From: Leidyana gryllorum EB-2025a
Lineage: Eukaryota > Apicomplexa
Direction: 5' to 3'
DNA: 64,000 nt
Assembly: GCA_048772705.1 (NCBI GenBank)
Contig: JBLWGC010000169.1
Span: 1-64,000, forward strand
Shown here: positions 22,039 through 31,947 of the stretch, in pieces
How positions within the stretch are numbered: position 1 is the stretch's first letter
How the letters are laid out: each line of letters starts with the position of its first letter
Made by a program: the position numbers and the translations under genes
The notes under the pieces: generated by a model
Database searches by the model: none
What the model was told of the DNA's origin: nothing
The model's input: the letters and a program-made list of their open reading frames with translations, nothing else

Positions 22039-23415
22039 TCAGTAGAAGGCGAACTGGTCTCGGTGTTGTTGGGATGAGAGGTATCCGGAATTGTTGGAGG
22101 GTTGTCGACTCGTGTTGGGGTGGTTGTGGTTGTGATTGGAGTTGTTGTTGTTGGTGGAGTTGTGGTTGGAGTGGTGATTGTTGTTGTTGTTGGAGTTGGA
22201 GTTGTTGTGGTGGTTGTTGCGCCGAGTGTACTGGCGCGGTTGTTGTGTCCGCGCATTAAACTGGAAGGCGCGGTGGGAGGAGTGATTGCCATTGGCGGGA
22301 TCAGCCCCCTTGATGGGCTGCGGCTGAGGAAGGGTCATGCCGTTGTTGTTGTTGGAGCTGTCATCATTTTGCTTGGTATTAGAAACCTGCTGTTGTGACT
22401 TGTAGATATAAAGGTATCGCTCGTAGACCTGTCTTGCATACTCCGAGACGACACGGTCACCCTCCTCGTGACGAGTAGTGGAGCACATGTTGCACCGGAA
22501 TCGTCTGGGGAAATTGACGTTTCCACATTTTGAGCACTCCCAGTTCCCATTGCGACCCTTCTTAGGCAAGGGGCCATTTTTGGCGAAGCAAAGAGGGTCG
22601 CCATAGATCTTGAGAAAGGTGGAGGGATTCTTGAACTCATCTGGGTGGACGAGTTTGACACTCGGCAGCGACCCTCCATTAGTCGAGTCGGCTGTGAGGT
22701 CGATGGTTGTGTGTTCCTCGTCGGCGGCTTCCGAGCGGCCGAGCAATGAAAGAGCCGTTCTGAGAACTGTGACGGCCTCCTCGAGCGTAAATTCGCGGAG
22801 GAGCTGCTCGGTGAGGCTCTTGGAGTGCAGAACCGCGTCAACTGCCGAGTTTGTCGAGCGAGGGGGCAATTCTTGCACCGCCGGAGGCAAGGGGAAGCAG
22901 TACGGGACGGCTTTCAGCCAAGCTGCGGGGGAGAAGGAGTCCGGGACGGGTAATTGTGTGGGGGTGTCCCCGACGTGAGTGGCGCCAGAGACGAGACCGT
23001 GGAGGCCCCCGCCGCCTCCAGAGTCGGCGGTGGTTTGCTCATCGGTCTTATCCGTCTGTTTGGTTAATGGAGGGGGAGGAGTGTTGGGGATCGGCAATGT
23101 GAGTGGGGAGGCCGGCGGCCAACCTTGCGCTGCGATTTGAGGGTGGTGCCCCGCCGGTGACAGGAAGCCCGCGCCCTGCAGGTTGGCAATCTGCAAAAAG
23201 TGCTGTGGCCAGTCGGCTGGCGGCAATACCGGAGACGCGTAGCCGGCGACCGGAGTGCCTGGAGCCACCAGGTGGTGGTGGGCTTGAGCTGTCACCGCTG
23301 GAGAAAGAGCCATCAATGGCGTTGTAGCGTAAACTCCAGTCATACGAGTGGGATCGAAAACAGGCGAGGCCATACGCGCCTCTCGCACTGCAGCTTCCGA
23401 CGGATCCTCAAGCAT
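22039..23415 (-). CDS. RanBP2-type zinc-finger protein with Asn/His-rich tail, 458 aa
   Basis: Probable RNA-binding protein. Residues about 285-312 hold a RanBP2-type zinc finger, NWECSKCGNVNFPRRFRCNM followed by C, with spacing W-x-C-x2-C-x3-N-x6-C-x2-C. That form binds single-stranded RNA in ZRANB2 and related proteins. Before it lies a Pro/Ala/His-rich region and a helical segment (SLTEQLLREFTLEEAVTVLR). After it the tail is a low-complexity run of Asn, His, Ser and Thr (about residues 385-445), with GTT/ATT-rich DNA on the plus strand. One exon. The specific orthologue is not clear. It is divergent from MBF1, the intervening 286 bp holding a TG microsatellite. Confidence 0.75.
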   Translation of the reverse strand: MLEDPSEAAVREARMASPVFDPTRMTGVYATTPLMALSPAVTAQAHHHLVAPGTPVAGYASPVLPPADWPQHFLQIANLQGAGFLSPAGHHPQIAAQGWPPASPLTLPIPNTPPPPLTKQTDKTDEQTTADSGGGGGLHGLVSGATHVGDTPTQLPVPDSFSPAAWLKAVPYCFPLPPAVQELPPRSTNSAVDAVLHSKSLTEQLLREFTLEEAVTVLRTALSLLGRSEAADEEHTTIDLTADSTNGGSLPSVKLVHPDEFKNPSTFLKIYGDPLCFAKNGPLPKKGRNGNWECSKCGNVNFPRRFRCNMCSTTRHEEGDRVVSEYARQVYERYLYIYKSQQQVSNTKQNDDSSNNNNGMTLPQPQPIKGADPANGNHSSHRAFQFNARTQQPRQYTRRNNHHNNSNSNNNNNHHSNHNSTNNNNSNHNHNHPNTSRQPSNNSGYLSSQQHRDQFAFY

Positions 23416-23701
23416 CTTTCTTTCAAATGAAGCAAGCGAGCGAGTGATCGATCAATGTGTGATAGATACACTCAAACGTAAGCAGCAACAGTCAGTGTGT
23501 GTGTGTGTGTGTATATGCGTAGTACCTTACAATGCTACAGCATCGACTACAGATCGAGTCTCTCACTCGGCAAAGACAAAGACCAAGACTTTCTCTCTCT
23601 CTCGCGCGAAGAATAGTAATAATACTCAGTCAGTCAGTAGTACCTTGCCCAGGGGAGGAGGAAAGACACGCCCTCTCTTTCTATATAACTGGGAGGACAA
23701 G
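23416..23701. promoter_or_regulatory. divergent intergenic region between zinc-finger gene and MBF1
   Basis: One of the larger divergent spacers in the window. It carries a (TG)n tract (23,495-23,512), a CT-rich tract and the only convincing TATA-like word near a start, TATATAA at about 23,680, some 25-30 bp before the probable MBF1 transcription start. I see no gene in it. Confidence 0.4.
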
Positions 23702-24294
23702 ATGATCAAAATGTATCACCTGCGCGCTCGATCAACAAGGAGACAACAACCAGATCCAAAAAGACTCAGTGAGTACACCAACCAATACACCCGCCAAAAA
23801 ACATTTTTAATTATGCTGCGCTCTACAAACAAGGAAGCCGAAGTCAATGCCGCCCGAAAACGCGGTATTGAGGTAGAAACACGCAAGAAATGTAAGCCAA
23901 CAATCCCATCACTCCCCACCATACAATCAACAATCAGTCTCGGGAGGAAAAAACTCCTCAGCTCACGCTGGACCCTCCAACGCCGCTGCTATCGAAGCCG
24001 ATGACATCAATACAAAGGTACCAAAAGTCTCCTATGACTTCGCCCAAGCACTCCAACAAGCCCGTATGAACAAAGGAATGACTCAGGCCGAGCTGGCCCG
24101 TTCCATCAACGAGAAACCGTCCGTTGTCAATGACTATGAAGCCGGAAGGGTAAGTCACATCTCAACCCTCAACATCAGCAATACCTCGACACACGCAGGC
24201 CGTTCCCAACGGACAAATCGTCAGCAAAATGCAAAGGGTACTTGGAGCCAAACTCCCAAAGGCCACGGTCAAGGAGAAGCCTCTCGTCGATTGA
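23702..24294 (+). CDS. MBF1: multiprotein-bridging factor 1
   Basis: Transcriptional coactivator that bridges TBP and gene-specific factors; it also acts at colliding ribosomes. Two GT...AG introns (23,892-23,937 and about 24,151-24,199) join into NKEAEVNAARKRGIEVETRK, then KFSGGKN, then the helix-turn-helix domain (RMNKGMTQAELARSINEKPS, VVNDYEAGR, AVPNGQIVSKMQRVLGAKL) and KPLVD stop. The HTH family signature is unmistakable. The 5' end is uncertain. ATG 23702 gives an N-terminus that does not resemble the usual MBF1 start; ATG 23813 gives a protein lacking the first 25 or so family residues; an unseen 5' exon is possible. TBP, its classical partner, is encoded 35 kb away. Confidence 0.88.
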
Positions 24295-24384
24295 AACAAA
24301 AACTCTAAGCCGTCCTCCTAATCCTCCTATACGCCAAGCCAAGACGCTCCGGCGCCAATTGACAGAAGAACCTCAACCATTCCA

Positions 24385-25230
24385 TCAATCAAACACAAAG
24401 TCTCTCCAATCAGAAAGCACTCTCTTCTCCTCAAGAGCCCAGTCAACCTCTGACACCGCCGACTGGGCCCGTCGTTGGTACATCGGTCCTGGGGAGAGCA
24501 ATGCATGACCCTTCAGAGCCGCCACGCCTCTTGCCGAAATTTGTGCTCGCCTCTCTGTGCGAGAGTGTGTGTATGTGTCCAACCACCAATAACACCTCCA
24601 AACCAATCGGATCCATACACATAACTACCTCTAACTGCCTGCCACCCTTCCACTGTACGAGCAAAAATGCCCTTCCACTGCTGCTGCAGCTGCTCCTCGC
24701 ACCACAAAAAGCCACGCCGCCCTCGCTCACGGCGCTGCTGCCCGACAACACGTGATCCCGCATACCATCAAACAGCACATCACCACAGTCCCAGCGAGCG
24801 TTATCACGATAGTAAATCGCTCAAACACGCTCACCCGATCTTCACAGTTGTCAGCAGACGAAGTTGGCTCTCTGCCGCCAGAACAAGTTTTGCTAATAGG
24901 AATACACCGCTCTAAATGATCATTCAAAGTAAACATTAACACGGGCTATTAACACTCACTATTCGCGGGACAGTAGCCACAACCCTCAGATCGAACGCAT
25001 TTCGCGCACATCCGATGCATACTCGAACAGGCATCACTCGTTCGCAAACCAAACGCTGCAATCCCCCCCCCGCCCTCTGCCGATGGTGGTGGTGGAGGCG
25101 GTGACGGCTCGGCTGGGGGAGTCGACGAAGAGGAAGACGCATCTACGTCATTCTCTTCCTCTGGTGCAGCATCTTGACATCTCGCCAATAGCAGCACTCC
25201 GAACAGAAAGTACCAACAGATAAACTTCAT
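24385..25230 (-). CDS. PTTG1IP-like single-pass membrane protein
   Basis: Type I membrane protein resembling PTTG1IP (pituitary tumor-transforming 1 interacting protein). The signal peptide MKFICWYFLFGVLLLARC fixes the start. A Ser/Pro-rich stretch follows, then a PSI-like Cys module (CSSMHRMCAKCVRSEGCGYC, then C), a helix TIVITLAGTVVMCCLM and a basic, Gln-rich cytoplasmic tail. My model has introns of about 48 bp (after CPAN), 28 bp (24,741-24,768, directly after the membrane helix) and about 125 bp, ending ...DWRDFVFD. Without the 28-bp intron the frame stops after CCRAAAP. With it, the tail RRERGRRGFLWCEEQLQQQW stays open and looks like the family tail. The function in protists is unknown. 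Confidence 0.6.
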
Positions 25231-25409
25231 CCATCCAACGCGCGGCAAAGGCTATTGTGGTGGTGATGGTGGTGGTGACTATGGTGCACCCCCGGTCGGT
25301 TCCCAGCACCACGGCCCAACGATACGACAACTGTGCAGCTTAACGTGCGTCGTTCAACTCGCTCGTCGATCGGTAACATTCGGAGAGAAAGGAAAGTTCA
25401 TCCGCTTAA

Positions 25410-26609
25410 CTATTGAAAAAGACACTCAGCAAGATTCAGGTATGGCTCATTGTGTCCAAACGTCGTATTTGGCTCCACGAAAACACTCAACTTGTTGTCA
25501 ACGGTGGCCGGGGAGAAATAATCCGCCTCGATCTCATCGTAAGTCGTGTGTCGCTTCACCATCATTCCATATTTGGCTAATTCCATTTCCACATCCACAA
25601 ATCCACTAATGAATGAAGTACCCAATGCCTCGGCTTGTTGCACGTTAAGCTTCCACAGCGGATCAGAGTCAGTGTGGCCTTTCTCCACTGTACTGACCTG
25701 TTGCATATAGTCCAGAAACAACCACACTTGGCTACCAGTAGGCACATGACATTTCGCCAAGGCTTGCAACTCCGTAAGCGTCTGCTCAAGAGCAGGGCGT
25801 GGTAGATAATAGGTAACACCTTCCCACAGTATGGCTGTATTCACAGTGGGATCATATCCGTTGTTCAGAAGAACTTCTGTAAGGTCATTTCGACCAAAGT
25901 CGCATTCCACGTACACCACTCCATCCTGGTAATGGCGCAGCAGATCAGGCAAGAGGCCCTTTCGCATTATGTCCAGTTTCATTCGTTGGACTCGGGGTAA
26001 ATCCACTTCGAAAACTCGCACACCGCGATCTTTTCTTAACTGTGCTGTGCGATAAGCAGTGGAGTCAAAGCCTGCACCCAAAACAACGAGCTGCAAAACC
26101 CCACGATCCAGGATTGAGCGCTCGACGAATTCTGATGCAAACTTGGCTCGGCCGTAATAGGAGCGATAAAGAGGCCGTAGCAGGGGAGGGAGAAGTCGCA
26201 TTGTGAGGGTATTGGCCACCCAAGCAAATATAAAGTACTGTTTCTCCAGAAACAGTTCCGCAAATACCCGTTCAGCCTCATCGAAACCCAGAGGTCGAGG
26301 CAGAAACGTGTATAGATATCGCAAAAATAGACAGAGCATGGCATTGGTATCAAACGCACCAGACATCAGCGTAAGGCGCCGTAGGGCGCCACCTATGCCC
26401 GGCACAAATCTGAAGAAGATACAGAGCTTCACTGCGCAGACGCACACCCAGAAGTATAACTTGTCAAATTGAATGAGGCAGGCAGTTGTCAGGTTGGACC
26501 GGGTTCTGGATGCTAGAGTGTTCCCAAAGGGCGTGAAAGGAGAATTAATGGCGCTTGTGCCATCAGAAGCGGTAGTAGGGGTTTCCAGGAATAACTTTCT
26601 TGATATCAT
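25410..26609 (-). CDS. SAM-dependent methyltransferase, LCMT/TIGR00027-like
   Basis: Predicted methyltransferase of the leucine carboxyl methyltransferase-like superfamily. The SAM-binding motif appears as LQLVVLGAGFDSTAYRT, then the acidic residue in VFEVDLPRVQRMK, then VYVECDFGRNDL and TAILWEGVTYYLP, in the family's order and spacing (residues about 190-300). Length is 399 residues. The first 85 residues include a hydrophobic patch (LYFWVCVCAVKLCIFFRFV) that could be a membrane segment or an unrecognised intron. The bacterial-type O-methyltransferases of TIGR00027 are at least as close as true LCMT1, so the substrate cannot be named. It lies 70 bp after RRP9 on the same strand. Confidence 0.72.
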   Translation of the reverse strand: MISRKLFLETPTTASDGTSAINSPFTPFGNTLASRTRSNLTTACLIQFDKLYFWVCVCAVKLCIFFRFVPGIGGALRRLTLMSGAFDTNAMLCLFLRYLYTFLPRPLGFDEAERVFAELFLEKQYFIFAWVANTLTMRLLPPLLRPLYRSYYGRAKFASEFVERSILDRGVLQLVVLGAGFDSTAYRTAQLRKDRGVRVFEVDLPRVQRMKLDIMRKGLLPDLLRHYQDGVVYVECDFGRNDLTEVLLNNGYDPTVNTAILWEGVTYYLPRPALEQTLTELQALAKCHVPTGSQVWLFLDYMQQVSTVEKGHTDSDPLWKLNVQQAEALGTSFISGFVDVEMELAKYGMMVKRHTTYDEIEADYFSPATVDNKLSVFVEPNTTFGHNEPYLNLAECLFQ

Positions 26610-26679
26610 CTTCTTGAATCTTCACTTAACGAAATTATGGCTAGTCCAACGTTATCACTCTTTTTGGTGACCCAGCGTC

Positions 26680-28146
26680 CTAATCTGCCTTCTTTTGATG
26701 TGGCTGCGACCAATACCACACCCGTGTGTGCGACACACAATTGATTGACGACGCCGTCCTGCAAGGCAAAATTGGATCTAACGGCTTCCTAGACTCTCTA
26801 CTCACAAGCGGTATCGTGTCTACGCGGTCTAGAACTCCTCCGTCGGCCAAACTAGCCTGCCACACTTCGACCAAGCCAGTATCACTGCCCGAAAACACGC
26901 AATCCGTGTCCCGTACAGTTCCGATAGCGGATACCCAGCCACAGCACCCTGTGATCTTCTCGATCTGTGCTTCCTTGATTACTTTCCGGCGAGCCGTAGA
27001 CCACAAGCCGATTTCGCTGTGGAATTTATATTGTACACACGCGGGTGTATTTGTTTGAGTAGTCTTACCCATCTTGGGATCCAGACACGAAAGAGCTTTG
27101 GGTTAGAGCGGCCACGCATTCGATCTGTCCGGCATCCTTTTTGGCTTGCAGAATATGATGTTTGGAAGCTTCGATATTCCAATATCGAACTGTCCAGTCC
27201 TCGCCTGTTGACAACAAGAAACCGGGCTTGACGCTGCTGAGACAAGTCAAAGGGGCGACGTGCCCAAACTCGGCGTCCATCTGCTTCTGGATCAACAAGG
27301 ACCAGACCCGCAACGATTTATCCTTAGACCCCGTGAATATAGAGTCTTGTTGGCTCTCGACGCACTGGAAGTGTTTAGTCAACGGTCGAAGAACTTTGCG
27401 GGCTTACGGTGATGGCCTTAGTGTGTCCGCGCATTGCGGCTATACAGGGTTTGCCCGGTTGGCGGGTATCCCAGACTCGAACAATCTCGTCTTTACCAAC
27501 AGAGACCAGTAGACGACCATCCATACCCAGAGTGAGATCGTAGATCTCAGCGAAGTGACCTCCACAGTCAGCATCGCGCGGTTTACCCGGGAAGGCTGTC
27601 CGATCGCCAGTTTCGAGGTTCCCTGTGGAATTGAGAGGGTCCACAGGAAGTCAGTGGGTGACGGATGAGCTTACATTGATATATGCGGCAGTCTTTTCCG
27701 CCAGTGTAGGCATATTTACCATCCTGAGAGGGTATGACGCAAGTGGCTCGGTGTGCGGGGTCTGGATATACGACTGGGGTTCCAAACTTGAGGTGTCTTG
27801 CGAGTTCTTTGAGTTTGGTTGTATCGTGTTGTGGTGGTGCGAGGGAGTGTGCAGCAGCTTCTATATCAGCTGCGACGTGCTCTAATCCCATTTTGCGTAA
27901 GCATTCCTGTGCCAGCAAGAGTCTTTTCTCTTCAGGAGTGAGTGCCGATTCTGCAGCGGCTGCTGCTTGAGCTTCATCCTCGTCGTCGTGGTCAGGATTT
28001 TTTTGTTTGTTGGGTGCAGGGTCATTGTACTCTAAGACTTCATCGTCAGAGGGTATCTCTTCGTCAGATAGGTTGTCTTTGTTTCTTGGCTTCTTGGACT
28101 TTGTGGGTGGTGGTGAGCGGGGGTTGGATCGCTTGAGGGCACACAT
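26680..28146 (-). CDS. RRP9: U3 snoRNP WD40 protein RRP9 (U3-55K)
   Basis: WD40 component of the U3 small nucleolar RNP, needed for early 18S rRNA processing in the nucleolus. The N-terminus is Lys/Pro-rich, then acidic (SDEEIPSDDEVLEY), then shows the family helix LTPEEKRLLLAQECLRKMGL. After splicing (introns near 27,625-27,674, 27,365-27,410 and 27,000-27,075) the repeats read in order: GKYAYTGGKDCRIYQWNLET, LVSVGKDEIVRVWDTRQ, IFTGSKDKSLRVWSL, FLLSTGEDWTVRYWNIE, SSFVSGSQDG and CVFSGSDTGLVEVWQ. The HFAEIYDLTLGMDGR segment is typical of RRP9. The ATG was chosen as the first one upstream of the conserved basic start. It is divergent from the Hsp20-like gene with 43 bp between ATGs. Confidence 0.87.
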
Positions 28147-28189
28147 TTGTTTGTGCGGGGTTACAAACTTTTTGAGCCGATTGGTATAT
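28147..28189. promoter_or_regulatory. 43-bp divergent spacer, RRP9 / Hsp20-like gene
   Basis: Spacer between two start codons on opposite strands. It is AT-richer than its flanks and contains a TATATA word right against the plus-strand ATG. It is too short to hold two independent promoters. Confidence 0.4.
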
Positions 28190-29162
28190 ATGCGTGGCAC
28201 TACTGTTCTTGTGGCGGCGGGTATTGCGGCGGCAGCCCGCATAGACCCGTTTGATGCATTGCTTGAGAGTTTCTTTGGATCATTGGATGTGAACGATGCA
28301 GTTGAAGCTGATCCGTTTATGGCGGCTTTGGGTGCGCCTTTGGGCGGTTTCATGAGTCGTATGAAACAGGGTGGGGGCCTGCTGGGTGGCGATTTGTTTG
28401 GCGGCTTTCCGTTTGCCGATTTGTTCAACAACTTCCAGATACCTAATGTGACTATTAGTGATGCGGAATGTCTGATAACAGTGGATCTGAAGGATATGGC
28501 AGTGAACGGTACCGCGATACGTATCTTTTCGACTTCTTCTGACATTACGTTGGAAATCACTCACACCGAGAAGACTGCTTTGGGGGAGGAAGAGTCCGAG
28601 GTGGAGGGGGGCGGCGAGACGACGGCTGTGGCGGAAGGCGCCAATAAGGATCCGCTGAAGCATCTGAGAGGCACTTCAATGTCTTCGTTCACGACTGTAA
28701 AGTCGTTCCCGGTGAGTTTCTTGGGGTCGCGGACGATTTGGGTTTGAAATTCGTGTTTTGTGTCAGGCGCCCGAAGGGTGCGAGATGACTTCGAGTTCTG
28801 GCAAGGCTACGGTTCTGGAGGACGAACACAAACTGTTGCTCAAGTTCCCCAAAAAGGAGGAGAAGGACGGCAATGTGACTGAAAGCGCTGACGAGAAGGC
28901 GCCGGCGGCGGAAGCGAAAGTCGAAGCTGAAGCTGAAGCGAAGAAAGACAGTAAGGAGGCAGCAAAGATGGGAGCGGCTTCTTCTTCTTCCTCTTTGGAA
29001 GATCAGCCTGCGATCATTCGATCTGCATTGGCGGTTCCATCATCGGCGGGGGACAACGGTTGGCTGCGTCGACTGTTCTCCTCGTCGTCGGCGGGTAATG
29101 GGAAGATGTCTGCTCCTGAGCGAAAGGTACCGGTACCGTTGGTGCGCTATGATGAATTCTGA
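28190..29162 (+). CDS. secretory-pathway small-heat-shock-like protein
   Basis: Probable Hsp20/alpha-crystallin-fold protein that enters the secretory pathway. The start MRGTTVLVAAGIAAAARID is a weak signal peptide. The core reads like an alpha-crystallin domain: ECLITVDLKDMAVNGTAIRI, ITLEITHTEK, an acidic Gly/Glu loop, then SFTTVKSFPAPEGCEMTSSS and HKLLLKFPKK, which parallels the ...F.R.F.LP... end of Hsp20 domains. One intron lies at about 28,710-28,767. The segment between residues 40 and 80 is Phe/Gly/Met-rich. After the domain comes an Ala/Glu/Lys-rich tail ending RYDEF, a plausible HDEF/KDEL-type ER retrieval signal. The similarity is to the domain pattern only; a p23/CS-type fold is an alternative. 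Confidence 0.5.
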
Positions 29163-29224
29163 CGGTATAATTTAACGATGAACACATAGTTATTAATGCT
29201 TTTTCCACATTGAATTGTCAAAAA

Positions 29225-30106
29225 ATGGCGACCGGCGGCGGAGAAAGTCAACAGGCGTACAAGTGTAAGTGGTAACAACTTGACAAGTCGGCAACAATGG
29301 ACCACAGTAATATTGGTCGGTGACGCGACAGTAGGCAAGACTCACTTATTGGCGCGATATACGCGCGGATCCCTCCCAAAAACGCCAAACTCGACCGTAG
29401 GTGTCGAGTTTGCCACTCACACTGTCCCCCTCGCCGTCGGCGGCACTGTTAAAGTCAGCATTTGGGACACAGGTCAGTCAGGCCCTTTTGACTCTTTGCC
29501 CCATTTATTACAGCTGGCCAAGAACGTTATCGGTCAATCACCAATGCTCATTATCGCCGAGCCGTCGGGGCCCTATTAGTGTACGATGTGACTCGCAGAA
29601 ACACTTTTGTGAACGCTGTCAAGGTGAGAGCGGGCGGTTTGCTGAGTGGAGAGACGGGTTTGGTGTGTCAGTGGTTGGAGGATTTGCGGAATAACGCCGA
29701 GCCCGACATTGTTGTCATGTTGGTGGGCAACAAGGTGGATTTGGCCGAAGGCAATCCCAATGAGCGCCAAGTTCCCACCCAAACGGCAGCCGAATACGCA
29801 GCGAAGAACGGAATATTCTTCAGCGAGGCGTCGGCTGTGACCAGTTTCAATGTGAAACGGGTCTTTGAAAGCCTCGTCCAGGGTGAGTGAGACATTTGTG
29901 ACGACTCCCCCCTCCACTCACATCGACTCTGCAGAGATTTACTCTCAGAAGAATCAGAATGGAGCCGCGGACAGCACGACGGCGTCTCCGCCCACTATCG
30001 GTAAGTGTCACTCCAATTTCCCCTCATCGGTTCGCCAGATTTGCAGCGGGATTTGCGAATGGACGAGAATGTGACGCGTGATGGGGGTTGCTGTGCGAAG
30101 GGCTAA
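29225..30106 (+). CDS. Rab11-like small GTPase
   Basis: Rab GTPase of recycling-endosome or secretory type. Introns (29,264-29,308 approximately, 29,474-29,513, 29,622-29,673, 29,882-29,933 and 30,001-30,042 approximately) join the frame into YKLILVGDATVGKTHLLARY (P-loop), TVGVEFATHTV (switch I), WDTAGQERYRSITNAHYRRA (switch II), VGNKVDL and SEASAV (guanine-binding motifs). The switch II and YRRAVGALLVYDVT segments are Rab11-like. The C-terminus ends GGCCAKG, a CCXXX prenylation motif. The catalytic Gln of AGQ is present. A second Rab at 45.2 kb has the same kind of end. Confidence 0.88.
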
Positions 30107-30160
30107 GGGCAGTCATCAGACTGCTTTTTCGTTCGCTCGGGACGGTGTTCGCCGGAGAGT

Positions 30161-30856
30161 ATGAAAGGTTTACTGCTTACGCTCCTCAGTCTGTGCGTAG
30201 CGGGGCTCCCTCCTCGTAGATTGAAGGGCGGGGACGAGGTGGAAGCTGTTTCTCAGACGGCAGAGATTGTTGAAATCGGCGGTCAGACCCTGGACCTCGA
30301 CCCCGAGTTCCCACGTGATGCACGGCGAGGCCGCTTTCATTATGAACTGGAACCTCGAACTAAATTCATCAAAGAGCTTATTCGTCAGGGCGTCACTGCA
30401 GAAACAGCTGAGGTCGTCGGCTACGCCTTGGGCGACGACGAAATCGATAACCTCCCCCCCCAATTCATAACCGCAATGGTCACAGGACTCCTCCACATCG
30501 AGGCCACCTATAAGAAAGCACAAATGGCACTCGCCGCCATGAACGCTACCGCCCAATTCCTCGTCTCAGTTGCTATACCCACAGAGCAAATGAAAATCAG
30601 TATCACCATCAATACCGTCCTCGCACCCTATGGACTCCTATACGGCAATGACGCTATCGTCAAACGCATACAACAAGCCCTCAGTATGCACTATCAAAGA
30701 CAACTCGCTCAGCCCTATCCTTGGACATATAACGTCCCCCTCTCCGCAGCTCAACTCCCTGAACATGCCACCTTCCAGAAACTGGATCAGGATACAACCT
30801 CCTATAGACACTATCTTCCTGTGCAACCCACCTTTGAACACACCATCACTATCTGA
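30161..30856 (+). CDS. secreted protein of unknown function, 231 aa
   Basis: Not recognised. It has a signal peptide, MKGLLLTLLSLCVAGLPP, then a mostly helical, moderately charged protein without Cys pairs (KFIKELIRQGVTAETAEVVG, ITAMVTGLLHIEATYKKAQM). No transmembrane anchor or known motif is visible. Single exon, 54 bp after the Rab11-like gene on the same strand. The 195 bp downstream up to the next (convergent) gene show nothing coding that I trust. Confidence 0.65.
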   Translation: MKGLLLTLLSLCVAGLPPRRLKGGDEVEAVSQTAEIVEIGGQTLDLDPEFPRDARRGRFHYELEPRTKFIKELIRQGVTAETAEVVGYALGDDEIDNLPPQFITAMVTGLLHIEATYKKAQMALAAMNATAQFLVSVAIPTEQMKISITINTVLAPYGLLYGNDAIVKRIQQALSMHYQRQLAQPYPWTYNVPLSAAQLPEHATFQKLDQDTTSYRHYLPVQPTFEHTITI

Positions 30857-31051
30857 AAATAATACGCTCCAAACTCGGTGTGTGGGCCAACAAACGGACC
30901 GATAGACCCTCATCATCACCACAACTGACGCTCCCGTTCACACAACCTCAATCATCGCGGCCTTCATCCGGATCTGGCAAATCATTGTGCTTCGTATCCA
31001 AAGAATCTAAACCAAACAATTCCCACTTCTGCAGCATTTTCTTTGCCTCTC

Positions 31052-31916
31052 TCACCTTCGAATTGATTCAAAACCGTTCTCGAATCGCTGCCGCTCTGTG
31101 GAAGAGCTGAAACCGAACGTTTCCACACGATTTGTTGCACATTGAATATCAAGAAAGTTGTCCTCCTTCTTGTGAGGCACCAACTGCCTCACATCTGATA
31201 CGTGCACGAAACCCAACTCCTTCGGCCGATGACCAGCCGACACCCATCGAATCCCCTCATTCTCACTGCGCACACGCATCAAACTTGCTCCACCCAATGT
31301 GCACACCAAATGTGCACAGCAAACACACTTACGTATCCAAATCAAAGGTCACAGGTTTGTCAAAGATGCCAGATTTGTACTTGGCACCCATTGATATCAT
31401 CTCCTGAAGCTCTGTCACGCGCTTGGCATACTCTGTCTTGTACTGGAGGTGCTACGATCTCACAAACTTCCATCACTTCACTCACATCGAGTTCAGGTTC
31501 TGCATTTCTCTTTGTGCCGGTTGACTGTTCTGCTCTGTATCGGTCTAGTTCTCGCTGCGCTACTTCTGGAGCCACAGTGGGCCTGCGACGTCTGCGTGGA
31601 ATGGGTAAAAAAGTGCACATGGCCGCCCTTGTTACCTCGGTCGATCTTCTTCACGGATCTGAACGGAAGTAGCTGTAACGCCATCTTCCGGATGAGTCCG
31701 ATGGCGTGATTGCGTTGCGTTGGTGTGAGCTGCAGTAGATTCCCCGCTGAGTTGGGGGCTGTGGCGGCTAGTCTCCACCGAAGACTGGAGAGAGTGGGGT
31801 ATCTGACTTCAATCGTCGTCGTCGTCGTGACCCACCTGTGGGTTGTCTGATGGGATCAGAGGGCCGTCGGGTTGTCTTTTATTGATCCGTTCGACACAGC
31901 TGGCGAATCCTCCCAT
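31052..31916 (-). CDS. bS18m-like mitochondrial ribosomal protein with C-terminal extension
   Basis: Tentative mitochondrial ribosomal protein bS18. Exon 1 (31916-31836) gives MGGFASCVERINKRQPDGPL. After a 106-bp intron, exon 2 begins LTPTQRNHAIGLIRKMALQL then LPFRSV, which matches the bS18 core (LTAKQQR..ARAIKRAR.L.LLPF). Further exons, joined in phase with a 71-bp and a 34-bp intron and one of about 65 bp, add a charged extension (REVAQRELDRYRAEQ, HLQYKTEYAKRVTELQEMIS, GAKYKSGIFDKPVTFDLD) ending FESIRR. The extension is not part of bacterial bS18, and no targeting peptide is obvious. If the third junction is wrong, two genes could be mixed here. Its start is 31 bp after the SPP2-like stop. 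Confidence 0.45.
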
Positions 31917-31947
31917 ATTGTGCGGATGACATGCAAATGTGCTATTT

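Noticed and set aside
30948-31051. A further coding exon for the bS18m-like gene, using a 27-bp intron and ending GRDD
   Set aside because: The frame that looks coding (MLQKWELFGLDSLDTKHNDL) does not match the phase left by the preceding exon. The upstream frame ends naturally at FESIRR.
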